DNA from: Paralithodes platypus
Taxonomy: Eukaryota; Arthropoda; Malacostraca; Decapoda; Lithodidae
DNA length: 64,000 nucleotides
Reading direction: 5' to 3'
NCBI GenBank assembly: GCA_032716605.1
Contig: CM064492.1
Location: 48,955,406-49,019,405, forward strand
Numbering within the stretch: the first letter of the stretch is position 1; each line of letters begins with the position of its first letter. The notes beneath the pieces are model-generated. The model ran no database searches, had not been told where the DNA came from, and was given only the letters and a program-made list of their open reading frames with translations. Shown here one piece after another: positions 10,745 to 21,330 of the stretch. The position numbers and the translations under genes are program-made.

Positions 10745-12715
10745 ATATGACCATGCTTTTATATCAGTCTCGCTCTACAGGTTTTGTGCGAGTCAATTAT
10801 TTAGTAAGATTAAGATTACCTTCTTAATTGGTTAATAAGGATGTATAAAATCTAGAGTTACCAAAAATGCTAATTGTAAAGTCGGTTTGTAACTAAATAT
10901 ATCAAGAAATCAATGGGGCTTATATTATTGATTGGCAATATTTGTCAAGATTGTATTATTGGTAACCTAAGGAAATATTGAATTAAGAAATGTTATGATA
11001 CGTGCAATAGTTTGAAAGCCCCATACATGAAATATATGTGTATATATTCCATACCAAGTGTGTTTTTTCGTACAACAATTCTGACAACAATAAACTCGGA
11101 AATGCTGCAACTCCTCCTTTGCTATAATTTTTTAGAAACTGACCTTGTTGTTAAGCTTTAAGTTATTCACAATTTACTGTTAAATATTATTCGAAATCAC
11201 AGGTCATATGTTGACATACATGAACATTCATCGTGTTTTTTTTTTTTAGAACGGGATTAAATGATTAATGAGGACTGATAATTCGTTGCTCCCGTTTATC
11301 TTTTGCGCCTTTAATCTCTTCCTGTAATCTGCTAAAGTTAATTTATCAAGCTTTATGTATCTCTCCTGGTTCATCTTTCTCTAGATTGTTAGTAGCTATA
11401 TCTCAAACATTCGAAGTATACTTTTGCCTAGGTCATGATATTATGAATTTCTCTAATTATCTTAAACACATTTATGTATCATAAAGCACCACAATGCATT
11501 ATTTTCGTTTTGCTGGTTGTATATACAGTACCATGCATCTTTGCTCACCATAATTATTGCAATCCTATTCAGTATGTTCATTTTAATGTATTCCCAACTC
11601 TTTCTTAATATGTGTAAGCTGTTTCACTTTAATTTCACGATCATTATAGGATGTTCCTCAGTTTTGGAATGCTATTTATCTATAAAATCGGTAATGGCTA
11701 TCTCAATTACTACTCCAACTACAAGACGTCCCGCCAAAAATTAATGAACTCCTTTACTATATGCCATAATAAGTGAAGAAGCGTATCCTCATATCTCTGA
11801 GGCACTAACCAACTGTATACAGCTTAGAACCCGTAGCAAGGAATGACCCTAACGCTATCTTATTTAACGCTTACACTTCTACTGATGCCGTCAAAACGTA
11901 ACAAAAAATACCTGATATACCGGAAAGGTTCTGCATAATCGTGTTTTCATTTGATATTAATTAAGCTTACACCACCCTTGCGTCATCATTGTTGAACATA
12001 TCTACCAAGAGGTTTGACCAATAAATATAACTTAGTTTTTAATGAGGGGATATTATTTTATAATATGGTCTTTTGCGCCTCTATACCGAAACTTTGAGGA
12101 TTGTATTGCCACATTATATATAACTGGTTGCTTTTCTTGAACAGGCGTATTGCCATGTAAATATATATTAGTCATCCTTTGTGTCCTGGTTTCTACTTTG
12201 GAGTGATACTAATAAAAATCGATTATTTATAGATACATTGAATGATGTTTTATTAATTTATAATATTATATTGTTTAAATGTTTATGGACGTATATAATG
12301 AAAAGCGATTATATACCCGTGGCAATGTCAACACTGATAACACCTCCAGTAGGCTACACTTGAAAAACACTTTAATTAGCGTGTCATTGATACCGTATTA
12401 TATACACCATATATGCATTGCATACTTTCGTTACTACTATGACCTATACACTCACCATTATGCTGAAACACTAACTATAATATTTTAAGTTTGACTGACT
12501 CACCAACTGACAAATAATAACAATTACTATATTTCCCCCTTGTTAGGTAACCAACAGGTAGTTCAGTTGTATCTGACGCTCCCATGTTTGAACAATACCA
12601 CATTCCCGATATCAAAACTCAGTAGGCGCTCTAAGCAGAGAACAAAAATGAAGTAGTACGGTATTACGTTATAGATTTACGATATCATATATTTGAATGC
12701 CTATACTGTATTCAC
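10745..12715. other. AT-rich DNA without recognisable gene
   Basis: No ORF above about 75 codons and no domain motif. I see no repeat shared with the rest of the window apart from short AT tracts and a GA run at 12731-12748. Confidence 0.6.
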
Positions 12716-12719
12716 ATAT

Positions 12720-13105
12720 ATATTGTATATGGAGAGAGAGAGAGAGAGCAATGGCAGGTTAGCAGTCTGTAGCGCGTGTATTATGCTACACACACCTCCA
12801 ATATTTTGCAATCATAATCTCAAATAATGTTCAAAACACAAAATTAATTATTCTTTCACAGTAAAGTATTTGGTCACCCACTTCCCTCCACCCCCACCTG
12901 CCGCTGGTTACCCCTCCCACTCCTATACCCTCCTTCCCCAACCCTCTCCTCCCTCCCTCCACCCCATACCTTCACCTACTTACTACCCCCACACCAGCAC
13001 TGTTACCAGATAATTTATAGACACTAATTGTGCTGCCCTCTATTGAGGTCTTGGACAGACCAAGGTTGTATCTGTTTCATCTGTCCACAACTGTACCACT
13101 ATCCA
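12720..13105. repeat. Right arm of the inverted repeat, 5' flank of Penelope copy 2
   Basis: Reverse complement of 6640-6957 plus 7393-7470. Both arms share a breakpoint at CCACAACTGTAC: copy 1 continues into inverted RT, while copy 2 continues into a C-run (13111-13131) and then RT. Confidence 0.7.
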
Positions 13106-13137
13106 ACCCTGCCCCCCCCCCCCCCCCCCCCTAAGAT

Positions 13138-13789
13138 TCCTGCAATTCAACTAGAAAACCTAATAAGAGCTTGTACCACAGAGGCCCCATTTCGCAGCCC
13201 AGACGGAAAGCTCTACCTTCAAATCAACGGAATCAGCATGGGCTCTCCCTTGGGTCCAACCTTCGCTGACTTCTACATGTGCCACCTTGAGAATGCTGTC
13301 CTACAAGATGAAACCCTTCGCCCATCTACCTACTGTCGCTATGTCGACGATATATATGTAGTTGTACATGATGAGAAACACTTACAAGCGTTGAAGCACA
13401 CTCTGGATTCTAATTCAGTGTTAAAATTCACCTATGAGCTAAGTATTAACGACAAAATCCCTTTCCTAGACATACTGATCAGCAAAGAACAAGATCAATA
13501 TATTACTACTGTTTACCGTAAAACCACTGACATAGGAAAGTGCCTCAACGCTCGTAGTGAATGTCCTCAGAGATACAAAGTGTCCGTAATTAGGTCATAC
13601 CTACAGCGTGCCTATAAAACTTGTTCATCATGGGTTCTTTTCCACCATGAAGTTAACAGATTTAAACAAATCCTTATCAACAATGGATACTCTAATAATA
13701 TTGTTGACTCAGAAGTTCACAAATTCCTTACACATAAATTTAACTCTACTCCTGAACATCAAACTCCAACTCAAAGACTCATAACCTAA
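13138..13789 (+). pseudogene. Penelope-like element copy 2, reverse transcriptase
   Basis: The frame runs from the C-run junction through the RT palm: IPAIQLENLIRACTTEAPF, INGISMGSPLGPTFADFYM, the catalytic CRYVDDIYVV, FLDILISK and TVYRKTTDIGKCLNA. The N-terminal RT with the first catalytic Asp is absent, replaced by the C-run and the arm flank. Near 13760 four bases are missing relative to copy 1 (6-frame neighbour at 5905), so this frame ends at 13789 and the endonuclease lies in another frame. The two copies differ by only a few percent, mostly substitutions. Confidence 0.85.
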
Positions 13790-13803
13790 TTTACTGTAAC
13801 CAG

Positions 13804-14430
13804 ATGACACCCGCATACAAAACAGATGAAAGAGTTCTGCGAGACATGATAACACGTACTGTGTCTTGTAACAATCCACACGATAGTATAAATCTAATAA
13901 TATATTATAAGAACAAGAACGTCAGTAACCTTCTCATGAAAAATAACTTAACACGAAATCAAAACAACCTCCAGCATACCAATGTGGTTTATGAATTCTC
14001 TTGCCCGAACGAAGGTTGTAAACTTGGAAACTTGAACTACATTGGTATGACAACAACAACACTAAGCAGACGACTCACTATGCACCTACAATCCGGCTCA
14101 ATCAAAGAGCATATGATACATCAACACAAATCCACCCTCAGTAGAACAAAATTAACAGATCACACAAAGATTTTAAAGTATTGCCAAGACGCTACACGAC
14201 TCCAAATAACAGAAGCCTTACTAATCCGAGACAAAAAACCGACACTAAACAACCAAACCACAGGCCAAGATCGAGTACTGACTCTTTTTAACCAAAATAC
14301 ACGAACAACACATATTATGCAACGCTATACCGAGACAATGAACACTCCCAACAACCACACGCACACACGCACACACACTCACACAGAGAGCCCCCCATAC
14401 AATATAATACATCAGTCACAGTTGAGCTAG
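13804..14430 (+). CDS. Penelope-like element copy 2, linker and GIY-YIG endonuclease
   Basis: This frame is open for 208 codons. It contains the C-terminal linker (KTDERVLRDMITRTVSCNN), then a GIY-YIG-type endonuclease: VVYEFSCPNEGC (the GIY-equivalent strand with paired Cys), LNYIGMTTTTLSRRLTMH (YIG, Arg helix) and a downstream ITEALLIRDKKPTLNNQ, which supplies the Glu and Asn typical of the family. In Penelope-like elements this nuclease nicks target DNA for reverse transcription. It is separated from its RT by a 4-base deletion near 13760, so the full protein cannot be made. Confidence 0.85.
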   Translation: MTPAYKTDERVLRDMITRTVSCNNPHDSINLIIYYKNKNVSNLLMKNNLTRNQNNLQHTNVVYEFSCPNEGCKLGNLNYIGMTTTTLSRRLTMHLQSGSIKEHMIHQHKSTLSRTKLTDHTKILKYCQDATRLQITEALLIRDKKPTLNNQTTGQDRVLTLFNQNTRTTHIMQRYTETMNTPNNHTHTRTHTHTESPPYNIIHQSQLS

Positions 14431-14765
14431 CAATCAACTCGTAAGTCCTGATAATTAACCCCTGTGTATTTTAGTGACATGTTTACAATCTTATTTCAAC
14501 TCTGACCCAGTGTTATACAACTAGTGTGTTTTAATTAAATTAGCGTAGTTCAATATGTAAGTGATATTTATATATTTCTTTTAATGCCTGAGAACACTCA
14601 CTTGTTCTTTTAAACAAATGTTAACTATTTATTTCATATTTGAAGAAACATATAGTAATTCATATTTTTTACTTTTACAGATACAAATCTACTGAAGATG
14701 TGCAAAGAAAGCACGAAACGTTTAGTGAATAAATAATAGGACAAACAAAATGAAAGTTGACGTAT
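14431..14765 (+). other. Penelope copy 2 3' region with hammerhead-like core
   Basis: Non-coding 3' part. At 14692-14719 it reads CTGAAGA, a GTGC/GCAC stem closed by AAAGAAA, then GAAAC. This matches the CUGANGA-stem II-GAAA core of hammerhead ribozymes, which are reported in Penelope-like elements. A convincing stem III with the NUH cleavage site is not obvious, so function is uncertain. AATAAATAA follows at 14730. Confidence 0.4.
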
Positions 14766-14769
14766 TATT

Positions 14770-15265
14770 CAACACCTAATTGAAAATAATAATGAACTTT
14801 GGAAACTTAATATATCATTTGAATGATGAAATCAGACATACAGTGAGAAATATTGAAGAAAAAAACAAGTAAAAAGTTAGTAAAAAACAAATATGCCTTG
14901 GTCTTTAATACATTTTGCCTCAATATATTTATATATATATATATATAAAGTGAGTGGACCAAACATTTCTTGGCCGTATAGACATTTGAATAATAAATCG
15001 AGCGTGGAACGGGCAAAAACGGGCTTAATAAAAACTCGGAATGGAAAAAATTTATAGGAGAAAAACATTGATTAATAGTTAGGGGAGGGAATGAAAAAGG
15101 CATAAGGAGAAGATCAATAACAGGGATGAGATTGTAACACACACGCACAAACACACACACACACACACACACAGCCGTAATATAAAGAAAGAAAGGAAAA
15201 TGTGTACATTCGAACTGCTAAATTCAGTGTTCAAGAGGATATAATAAAGCATTGACAAGAATGAT

Positions 15266-15303
<38 letters not shown>

Positions 15304-15520
15304 ATAGATTAATACAAAATTATAAATAAATATAAATAAATAAATAAATATATATACAGACAGTTAGGGTGAATAACATAATCACAGGGAAAATAATATA
15401 TTACGAGGACACCTCACAGAGAATGAGTACGTTCTAATCAACAAGTAAGGTTTTATGTAATATCAGTTGTCTTATGGAAAAGTATTGAACATTATGATGG
15501 CACCCATTTTTTACAGACAT
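14770..15520. other. AT-rich spacer with CA and TA tracts
   Basis: No gene seen. It contains a short TA run (14930-14947), a CA repeat (15138-15172), another TA run (15273-15302) and AAAT-type repeats (15320-15355). The 121-codon minus-strand ORF here is low complexity. Confidence 0.6.
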
Positions 15521-15523
15521 TAA

Positions 15524-15730
15524 CCCTTTCTGTACCGGCAACGTCTTTTCAAATTTAATCTGGCTACTATTAGACGATTGTATTCAGTTTCCAAAGGGCT
15601 ATGAGCGATTTATGAGCTTCCAACTATCTCACTTAACCCTTTTTACTACCACAGATCCTTCTTAAACCGTACAAAATCCTCTTAATATAGCTAGAATAAA
15701 ATGAAAAAGACGTCGCCGGTACAGAAGGGG
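15524..15730. mobile_element. PiggyBac-like MITE, family PB1
   Basis: 207 bp between TTAA at 15520-15523 and 15731-15734. The terminal inverted repeats are about 27 bp and near perfect: CCCTTTCTGTACCGGCAACG on the left, CCCCTTCTGTACCGGCGACG read from the right. An internal inverted pair TAGACGATTGTATTCAGTTT / ACCGTACAAAATCCTCTT lies around 15570 and 15680. This is the best-preserved member; relatives lie at 19405, 23343, 24064, 51146 and 62755. Confidence 0.85.
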
Positions 15731-15838
15731 TTAAGACTAGATAAACTACGATTCAAACTTTGGAGTCTTGGGGGTGGGGGGGGGGGGGGGGGTGGAGATC
15801 TGGATGCTCCTATGGGGTTAACTTGATCCAAATATTAA

Positions 15839-16193
15839 AGGTGGGGGCTCATGGGTTGAGGTAAACATGGAAAAATAATCGCCTACCTGCATATAATTAT
15901 CTTGTAAAATGCAATGGAACTGAAATAATTATTAACAATGGTATAAAGGATTTTGCGGATCGTTTATACCGGGCCTGTGACGTCATAGTGAAGTCACACC
16001 AGTATCCTTAGCCTATAATAGACAGGATGGTGGACTTACACTCTTGTGACGTCACAGGCCCGGTATAGACGATCCACAAAATCCTTTATACCATTGTTAA
16101 TAATGATTTCAGTTCCATTGCATTTTGCAAGATAATTATGTACAGCTTGGCAATTATCATTCCATGTTTATCTCAACCCATGAGCCCCCATCT
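15839..16193. mobile_element. Foldback element with ~155 bp arms, TTAA target
   Basis: 355 bp flanked by TTAA (15835-15838, 16194-16197). The arms are long inverted repeats sharing GGGGGCTCATGGGTTGAG, GTAAAATGCAATGGAACTGA, TTAACAATGGTATAAAGGAT and CCGGGCCTGTGACGTCA. A perfect TGACGTCA palindrome lies in each arm (15978-15985, 16047-16054). The right TTAA is also the left TTAA of the next MITE. No ORF. Confidence 0.85.
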
Positions 16194-16197
16194 TTAA

Positions 16198-16566
16198 GGG
16201 GGGAGATGGGGTCGTTTTTCTAGATTACCTTCTCCCTCATGTTTAGCCCCATTAGTTTTCAAACTTTAAGATGTTTACTCCATTAGTTTGTCGATTTCAA
16301 GACCTTTTGCCTAATTTCTTTGTCAATATTAAGACCTTTCGTGCTGTTTAGGTGTCGATTTTGTTTATGGCGAACACCATAGTGAGCCTGTAATTATGGA
16401 AGAATCGGCCTTTGGCCGCGAAAAAATGTCTACCGAAAAATGTACAAATTTATCCAGAAGGGGGATCTAATGGATGATTTTTAAAGTTTGATGGAGGTCT
16501 AGGGAGTAAACTAAACAAAAATAATAAATATATGAAATACTCTACCAAAAAATAAACCCTTCCCCC
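16198..16566 (+). mobile_element. TTAA-type MITE F1, plus orientation
   Basis: 369 bp, TTAA at 16194-16197 and 16567-16570. It begins GGGGAGATGGGGTCG and ends AACCCTTCCCCC. It contains CCCTCATGTTTAGCCCCATT, a GTGTCGATTT block, the GGCCTTTGGCC hairpin and CTACCGAAAAATGTACAAAT. Non-coding. Confidence 0.85.
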
Positions 16567-16570
16567 TTAA

Positions 16571-16992
16571 CATGAGCTGCCGGTACTGCTTGTCCCCAGG
16601 TCAAGGAGTCTAGAGTGTCAAACCAAGATATACCCCGTTCCAAATAAGTAGGCCAAAACTCTTAAACATTAACCTTTATAGCTTACAACGACTAGCGTAA
16701 TCGAACTAATATTTCTACCTTTTGGGAAGGGTTACCCGGGGAACAGGTGTGGACATTTACAGCCCATTTGCTCTAATCCTTTTTGAGTTACAAAGGTTAG
16801 GATTCAGGATTTCTGGAACACGGTATAGTATTGGGGTAACTCGACCATACCAACGAGTCTTGTATGGTGAACCAAGCTGGTATGAGGGTAATTCAACCCA
16901 AGGAGCGACACCGGCCGGTTTCTGTCAGCCTCCAAGTCGCTTAGAGGCGAGTGGAGCAAGAAAAAGGGAGAGAAGCAAACACGTATTATAAA
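16571..16992. other. Spacer without recognisable gene
   Basis: An 89-codon ORF (16722-16991) has no motif I recognise and no sister copy here, so I do not call it a gene. Sequence composition is less AT-rich than the surroundings. Confidence 0.5.
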
Positions 16993-17425
16993 GTTTGTTG
17001 TTGTTATTGCTGTTCCCCAGGCTGTCTGATCGAGCAGTTCCATGGTCCCAAGCAAGGCCAAGGCCATAACCGAGCGCCCCCACAAAACCCTCCCTGCTTA
17101 CCACTAATAAAGCCAAGGTGACCGAAGCTACTCAAAGGCGGGGAGCTGAGGAGGGTGCGGAAACGCCCGGAAACCAAAGCCCCACCCAAGGCCCTGTTCC
17201 CCTCAGCAATTATGAAGGGAAAGTTGAGGGGTAAAGGAAAAATGTGACGCTTTGGCTCCCAGTCTGCCAGCCTCTATGGTTGGCAGTAGGGAGGTCAATT
17301 CACGGAAGAGACGCCGTCACTTGAGATCTAGAAAATATAGAAGTAAAAGGAACAGTCAGAGTAAGCTTTGAGTATGGCAGAGATCGCTCAGCTCTCACTC
17401 TGATACACCAGCCCATCACCACCTT
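16993..17425 (-). mobile_element. CAA-tailed SINE-like repeat, copy 1
   Basis: The minus strand matches 50680-51128 and the reverse of 51228-51660. Landmarks are the GTT-rich left edge (the CAA tail), CCAAGGCCATAACCGAGC, GGGGAGCTGAGGAGGGTG, CCTCAGCAATTATGAAG and GAGACGCCGTCACTTGAGAT. The tail of short CAA repeats suggests LINE-mediated retrotransposition. No A or B box is evident, so it could also be a LINE 3' end. Confidence 0.65.
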
Positions 17426-17545
17426 ATTATAAAGTATTGGTATACAGTATTTCCAAGTGGCGGCGATATTATGGTAAAACGTAACTATTTATCCATGCCA
17501 TGTGAACAGCGCCTTGTAATTGTGAGTCAGCCTAATGGCCGCCTC

Positions 17546-17826
17546 CAGCACCACCACCACCGTTGCTTCCACCACCACCCTCTACCCACCACCACCACCA
17601 CCGTCGCCTCCATCACCACCACCGTCGCCTCCATCACCCACCACCACCATCACCTTCACCACCATCACCGTCGCCTCCACCACCACCCACCACCTCCACC
17701 GTCGCCTCCTCTACCACCACCACCACCACCGTCGCCCCCACTACCACCACCACCACCACCGTCGCCTCCACCACCCATCACCACCACCACCACCACCACC
17801 AACAACCACCCACCACCACCACCGTC
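17546..17826. repeat. CAC/CGTCGCCTCCA minisatellite
   Basis: Degenerate tandem array built from CCACCACCAC and CGTCGCCTCCA blocks. The His/Pro/Thr-rich ORFs in three frames are artefacts of the repeat. Confidence 0.85.
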
Positions 17827-18016
17827 GCGCAGGGATTCATTAAACTGATTACCAAGTCATTTAAACTCCCCGGGCCAAAAGTTAGCCAGTGTTAGTGGGG
17901 GAAGAGCCGTAGAGGTCGCTGGTCGGATGAGTACCTACAACATATACAGTATACTGTATATACCCGGGGACTCAAAACACATTTATGACGCCGTATATTA
18001 AGGCTGCATTTTTGTC

Positions 18017-18665
18017 ATCATCATCATCATCATCAGCCATTAGGAGTACACTGCTGGACAAAGCCCTCCCTAAACCTTTTCCATGACTCCCGAGACTTTG
18101 CCAGCCGTTGCCATGTTACCCCTGCAGTCTTTTTTATCTCGTCTCTCCACCTCCTATCTGGTCTTCTCCTATCTAGCTTTCCTTCTCTTGGGGTCCAGTC
18201 AGTTAGTCTTTTACTCCACCTATTGTCCTCTCTTCTTGCTACATGTCTCCATTTCTGCTCTTTAATATTTTCTAAGATATCCTTGACTTTGGTTTGCTCT
18301 CTTACCCACGATGCTCTCTTCCTATCTCTAAATGTTATTCCTAGCATTGATCTTTCCATTGCTCTTTGTGCACTCGTAAGCATATTCTCCATTGTTTTTG
18401 TTAGTTTCCAAGTTTCAGATCCATAGATCATGGTTGGTAGCATACGTTGGTTGTAAACTTTACGCTTGAGGCATATTGGTAGTGTACTTTTCATGATGTT
18501 CTTCTGTTTGCCGAATGCTTTCCATCCTAGAGTGATTTGCTTTATTATTTCATATTCATTGTCTTTTGTTAGTTTCTTTACTTGGCCAAGATAATTGTAT
18601 TCTTCTACGTCCTCTAGAATTTAGTTATCAATGCTAACTATTCTGCGTTGGGCCCTATCATTGTA
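18017..18665 (-). pseudogene. RTE-like LINE, C-terminal RT tail, 5'-truncated
   Basis: The minus strand reads a LINE RT C-terminus: EEYNYLGQVKKLTKD near 18585-18625, then the 153-codon open frame 18494-18033 with MLPTMIYGSETWKLTKTM, AQRAMERSMLGITFRDRKR, a WRHVARREDNRW block and WQRLAKSRESWKR. An in-frame stop near 18625 precedes the open part. The copy lacks the catalytic YADD region. It ends in a CATCAT tract (18017-18036 on plus, i.e. ATG repeats on minus), a tail typical of RTE-type LINEs. Clade assignment is inferred from motifs and tail. Confidence 0.8.
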
Positions 18666-18679
18666 CATGACTATATACA

Positions 18680-18740
<61 letters not shown>
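18680..18740. repeat. TA microsatellite
   Basis: About 30 TA dinucleotides directly 5' of the truncated RTE-like LINE. Confidence 0.9.
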
Positions 18741-18741
<1 letters not shown>

Positions 18742-18771
18742 AGTATATATCACAAATACACGTTAGCCACT

Positions 18772-19008
18772 AAATGTTTCTAATTTCTCAGTGGGGTTCG
18801 AACCACCGACCGTCAGGACGATAGCCGACGCTTTAATCAACTACACCACGGCAACCGCCGACCGTCAGGACAATAGCCGACGCTTTAATCAACTACACCA
18901 CGGCGACAGCCGACGCTTTAATCAACTACATTGTGGTGTAGTTGAATAAAGCGTCGGCTATCGTCCTGATGGTCGGCGGTTCGAACCTCACTGAGAGATT
19001 AGAAACAT
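18772..19008. mobile_element. Palindromic tRNA-like repeat, three units
   Basis: Left end TTTCTAATTTCTCAGTGGGG pairs with right end CCTCACTGAGAGATTAGAAA. Two minus-strand units and one plus-strand unit each hold TGGTGTAGTTGA-TAAAGCG (A-box-like) and TCCTGAYGGTCGG; outer units add GGTTCGAACC (B box). The units are tRNA-like but internally duplicated and inverted, so a working tRNA is unlikely. Confidence 0.65.
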
Positions 19009-19139
19009 ATATATATATTGTATATATACCGTAGCCTATATATATATATACTGTATATACAGTATATGCCTATAAGCAATGTGGAGATCTGGCTGTAGTA
19101 GTCCACCATAAATGATTAACACATAATATTTATGTAGAA

Positions 19140-19290
19140 ATGGTCTTATAAATGTCTATATTGACAAAGGAGTGGGGCAAAGGATCTTAAAATCACTAAA
19201 CTAAGGGGATGCACGTTTTAAACTCTCATAACTAATGGGGCTAAAAATGAGGGAGAAGGGAGTCCAGAAAACCCCCCCAAAGACCTCCAT
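19140..19290 (-). mobile_element. Fragment of MITE F1
   Basis: Contains the F1 blocks GACAAAGGAGTGGGGCAAAGG, AACTAATGGGGCTAA and GAGGGAGAAGGGAGTCCAGA. It lacks the hairpin core and both ends. Confidence 0.6.
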
Positions 19291-19404
19291 TTAATCAATG
19301 TCAGTCACTTCCATCGCTTGTCCCAGGTTCAAATCTTAGGCATTGTACAAATTCAGTTTCTTTATAGAAGTAAAAAAAAAAAAAAAAATAAGACGTACGA
19401 TTAA

Positions 19405-19873
19405 CCCTTTCAAGATCCGATTACACATTTCTGTTATGTTCTCTAGCTATTATTTGACGATTTTATTCAGTTTAAGAGGGGTATATGCACATTAGAGGGT
19501 TCATTGAGATATTCGTTACCGGTACACTCGGATACCATAGTCTCTAGCCCACTCTTAAGTATTAATGTACTCCTATGTTTTTCTTTATGCAAGTATAGCT
19601 ATCTGGATTGATTTTCGGATAGATCTTGCTTTTCAGTAAATGGTATATATATTTTTGTAGTTAATGTATAGAACATTATATTACTAATTTGTTTCCAGAG
19701 GTATGCCTCCACACATTTAAATAGGTAAAATCCTCCAATATTTATGTGTGGGCTAGAGACTATGGTATCCGAGTGTACCCTTATCATTTCCACAGATCTT
19801 TCCTAAATTGTAGACAATCGTCTAATGATAGCCAGAATATAAACTGTCAATACGCGTCATAGTCTTCAAAGGG
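19405..19873. mobile_element. PB1 MITE with a nested second MITE
   Basis: TTAA at 19401 and 19874. Outer sequence matches PB1 (TTATTTGACGATTTTATTCAG on the left; AATCGTCTAATGATAGCCAG on the right). It is split by the element at 19521-19780. Confidence 0.75.
19521..19780. mobile_element. MITE with 30 bp TIR (GGTACACTCGGATACC), family V
   Basis: Inverted ends GGTACACTCGGATACCATAG (left) and the same read backwards from 19780, extending through TCTCTAGCCCAC. The interior matches, in reverse, the element at 43237-44085 (GTTTTTCTTTATGCAA, AACTTGCTTTTCA-like, GTTTCCAGAG). The target duplication cannot be resolved from this copy. Confidence 0.75.
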
Positions 19874-19947
19874 TTAAGAGCAAGACAAATTTGGACACAC
19901 GAATGACAGGGCAGATATGTAAACAGAATAAGTGATAACACGAACAG

Positions 19948-20083
19948 AGAGAGAGAGAGAGACTTACATAGTTACACTGGCCACACAGACCTTACGATCC
20001 AAACGAGGTGGTCAGGATTTAATTCTAGTACACAGAGAGAGATAGAGAGAGTGAGCGACCGAGCGAGAGAGAGAGAGAGAGAC

Positions 20084-20132
<49 letters not shown>

Positions 20133-20165
20133 AGGGGAGGGGGGGGGGGGGAGAGAGGGAGAGAG
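19948..20165. repeat. GA microsatellite cluster
   Basis: GA-rich runs at 19948-19962 and 20028-20165 with short interruptions; a second block lies at 20513-20604. Ser/Leu-rich minus-strand ORFs here are repeat artefacts. 20166-20512 holds no recognisable gene. Confidence 0.85.
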
Positions 20166-20510
20166 TCAAATTACTAGACATAAAGATCTCAACATCTGTA
20201 CATCAATCATCTCGAAAGGAATAATCGCGTAATCCGCGCATTGCCAAAAATAAAGCTGGCAAATATGTATACCTTTTTCAATCCCCGTTCTATTTTTGTT
20301 TAGTCGGTACGAAAGAAGCAAGCGAATAAAATCACTACCTATGTTAACAAATAGGATATAAGTCGAGTACTACAGCGGAGGGTGGAAAACAAAAATATTC
20401 GATTCGAGTTTTGCGAACCCAACTTTTAGTGCCGAAAAACTGAGTAGATTAAAATATGATAAACATTACCAATAGATTTGTTTTTTAATTTCAGTGAGTT
20501 GGCGGCTTAC

Positions 20511-20559
<49 letters not shown>

Positions 20560-20799
20560 GAATGAGTGAGTGAGAGCGAGAACGAGAGAGAGAGAGCGAA
20601 ACAGAGAGGTGTGCCACTACTTTTTTTCCCAAAGGTCGAAAACACGGCCGTTGTGATAATTAATTCTTCCTACACGGGAAAATAACAACACCAAAAATAA
20701 ATATATAAATATATAAATAAAAAATAAATAAATAAATATATACAAATACATATATACAAATATAATACAATATACAGTATATAAAGGGAGGATTCCAAG

Positions 20800-21000
20800 C
20801 ACCAATCAACAGGTAGAATGTCACTTTGGCACCTCAAGCGTCTCCACCAATCAGCATCCGCGCCTGACGCTTGCCGACTTACCCGTCCAGCCGCCCCCAA
20901 ACCGTCTGAGCTATAACTCGCCTTCATTCACTCCCTGTATCATATATCCCGGCAAAAAGTATTCTAATACGACGGTGCCTGCCTCATACTCCCGTCAGTC
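20800..21000 (+). promoter_or_regulatory. Possible promoter relic related to the cold-shock gene upstream region
   Basis: Holds CCAATCA twice (20804, 20850 region), CTATAACTC near 20911 and, at 20965-21003, a block CTAATACGACGGTGCCTGCC with ACTCCCGTCAGTCACT. That block closely resembles 25421-25460 upstream of the cold-shock ORF. No ORF follows; a MITE F1 copy begins at once. Confidence 0.35.
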
Positions 21001-21005
21001 ACTTA

Positions 21006-21330
21006 ACGGGAGGTTTTTAGTTTGTTCCCTAGACCTCCATCAAGCTTGTAATTACACCCCTTACAATTCTTAAGATAAATTTGTACGTTTTTCGGTAGAA
21101 AAATTTCCCGGTCAAAGGCCGGTTTCTCTTAGACTAGAGGCTCGCTATCGCTCGCCAGGAAAAAATCGACACCTAAACGGCACGAAAGGTCTTAAACTTG
21201 ACAGACATGAGGAGAAAGTTCTCAAAATTGCCAAACTAATTGGGAAAACATCTCAAAAACAATGAGGCTAAACATGAGGGAAAACGGTGTCCAGAAAATA
21301 ACCCTTTTAGTAAAAATCTCCCCTTAAAAA
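21006..21330 (-). mobile_element. MITE F1, minus orientation
   Basis: Shows CCCTAGACCTCCATCAAGCT, the TTTTTCGGTAGAAAAA hairpin, GGCTCGCTATCGCTCGCCAG, and TGGCACGAAAGGTCTTAAA-like blocks. The right end is CCAGAAAATAACCC, changed from the usual CCCC-TTAA end. Confidence 0.75.

Noticed and set aside
17471..17895. His-, Pro- and Thr-rich ORFs in three overlapping frames
   Set aside because: They are translations of a CAC-type minisatellite; no frame is favoured.
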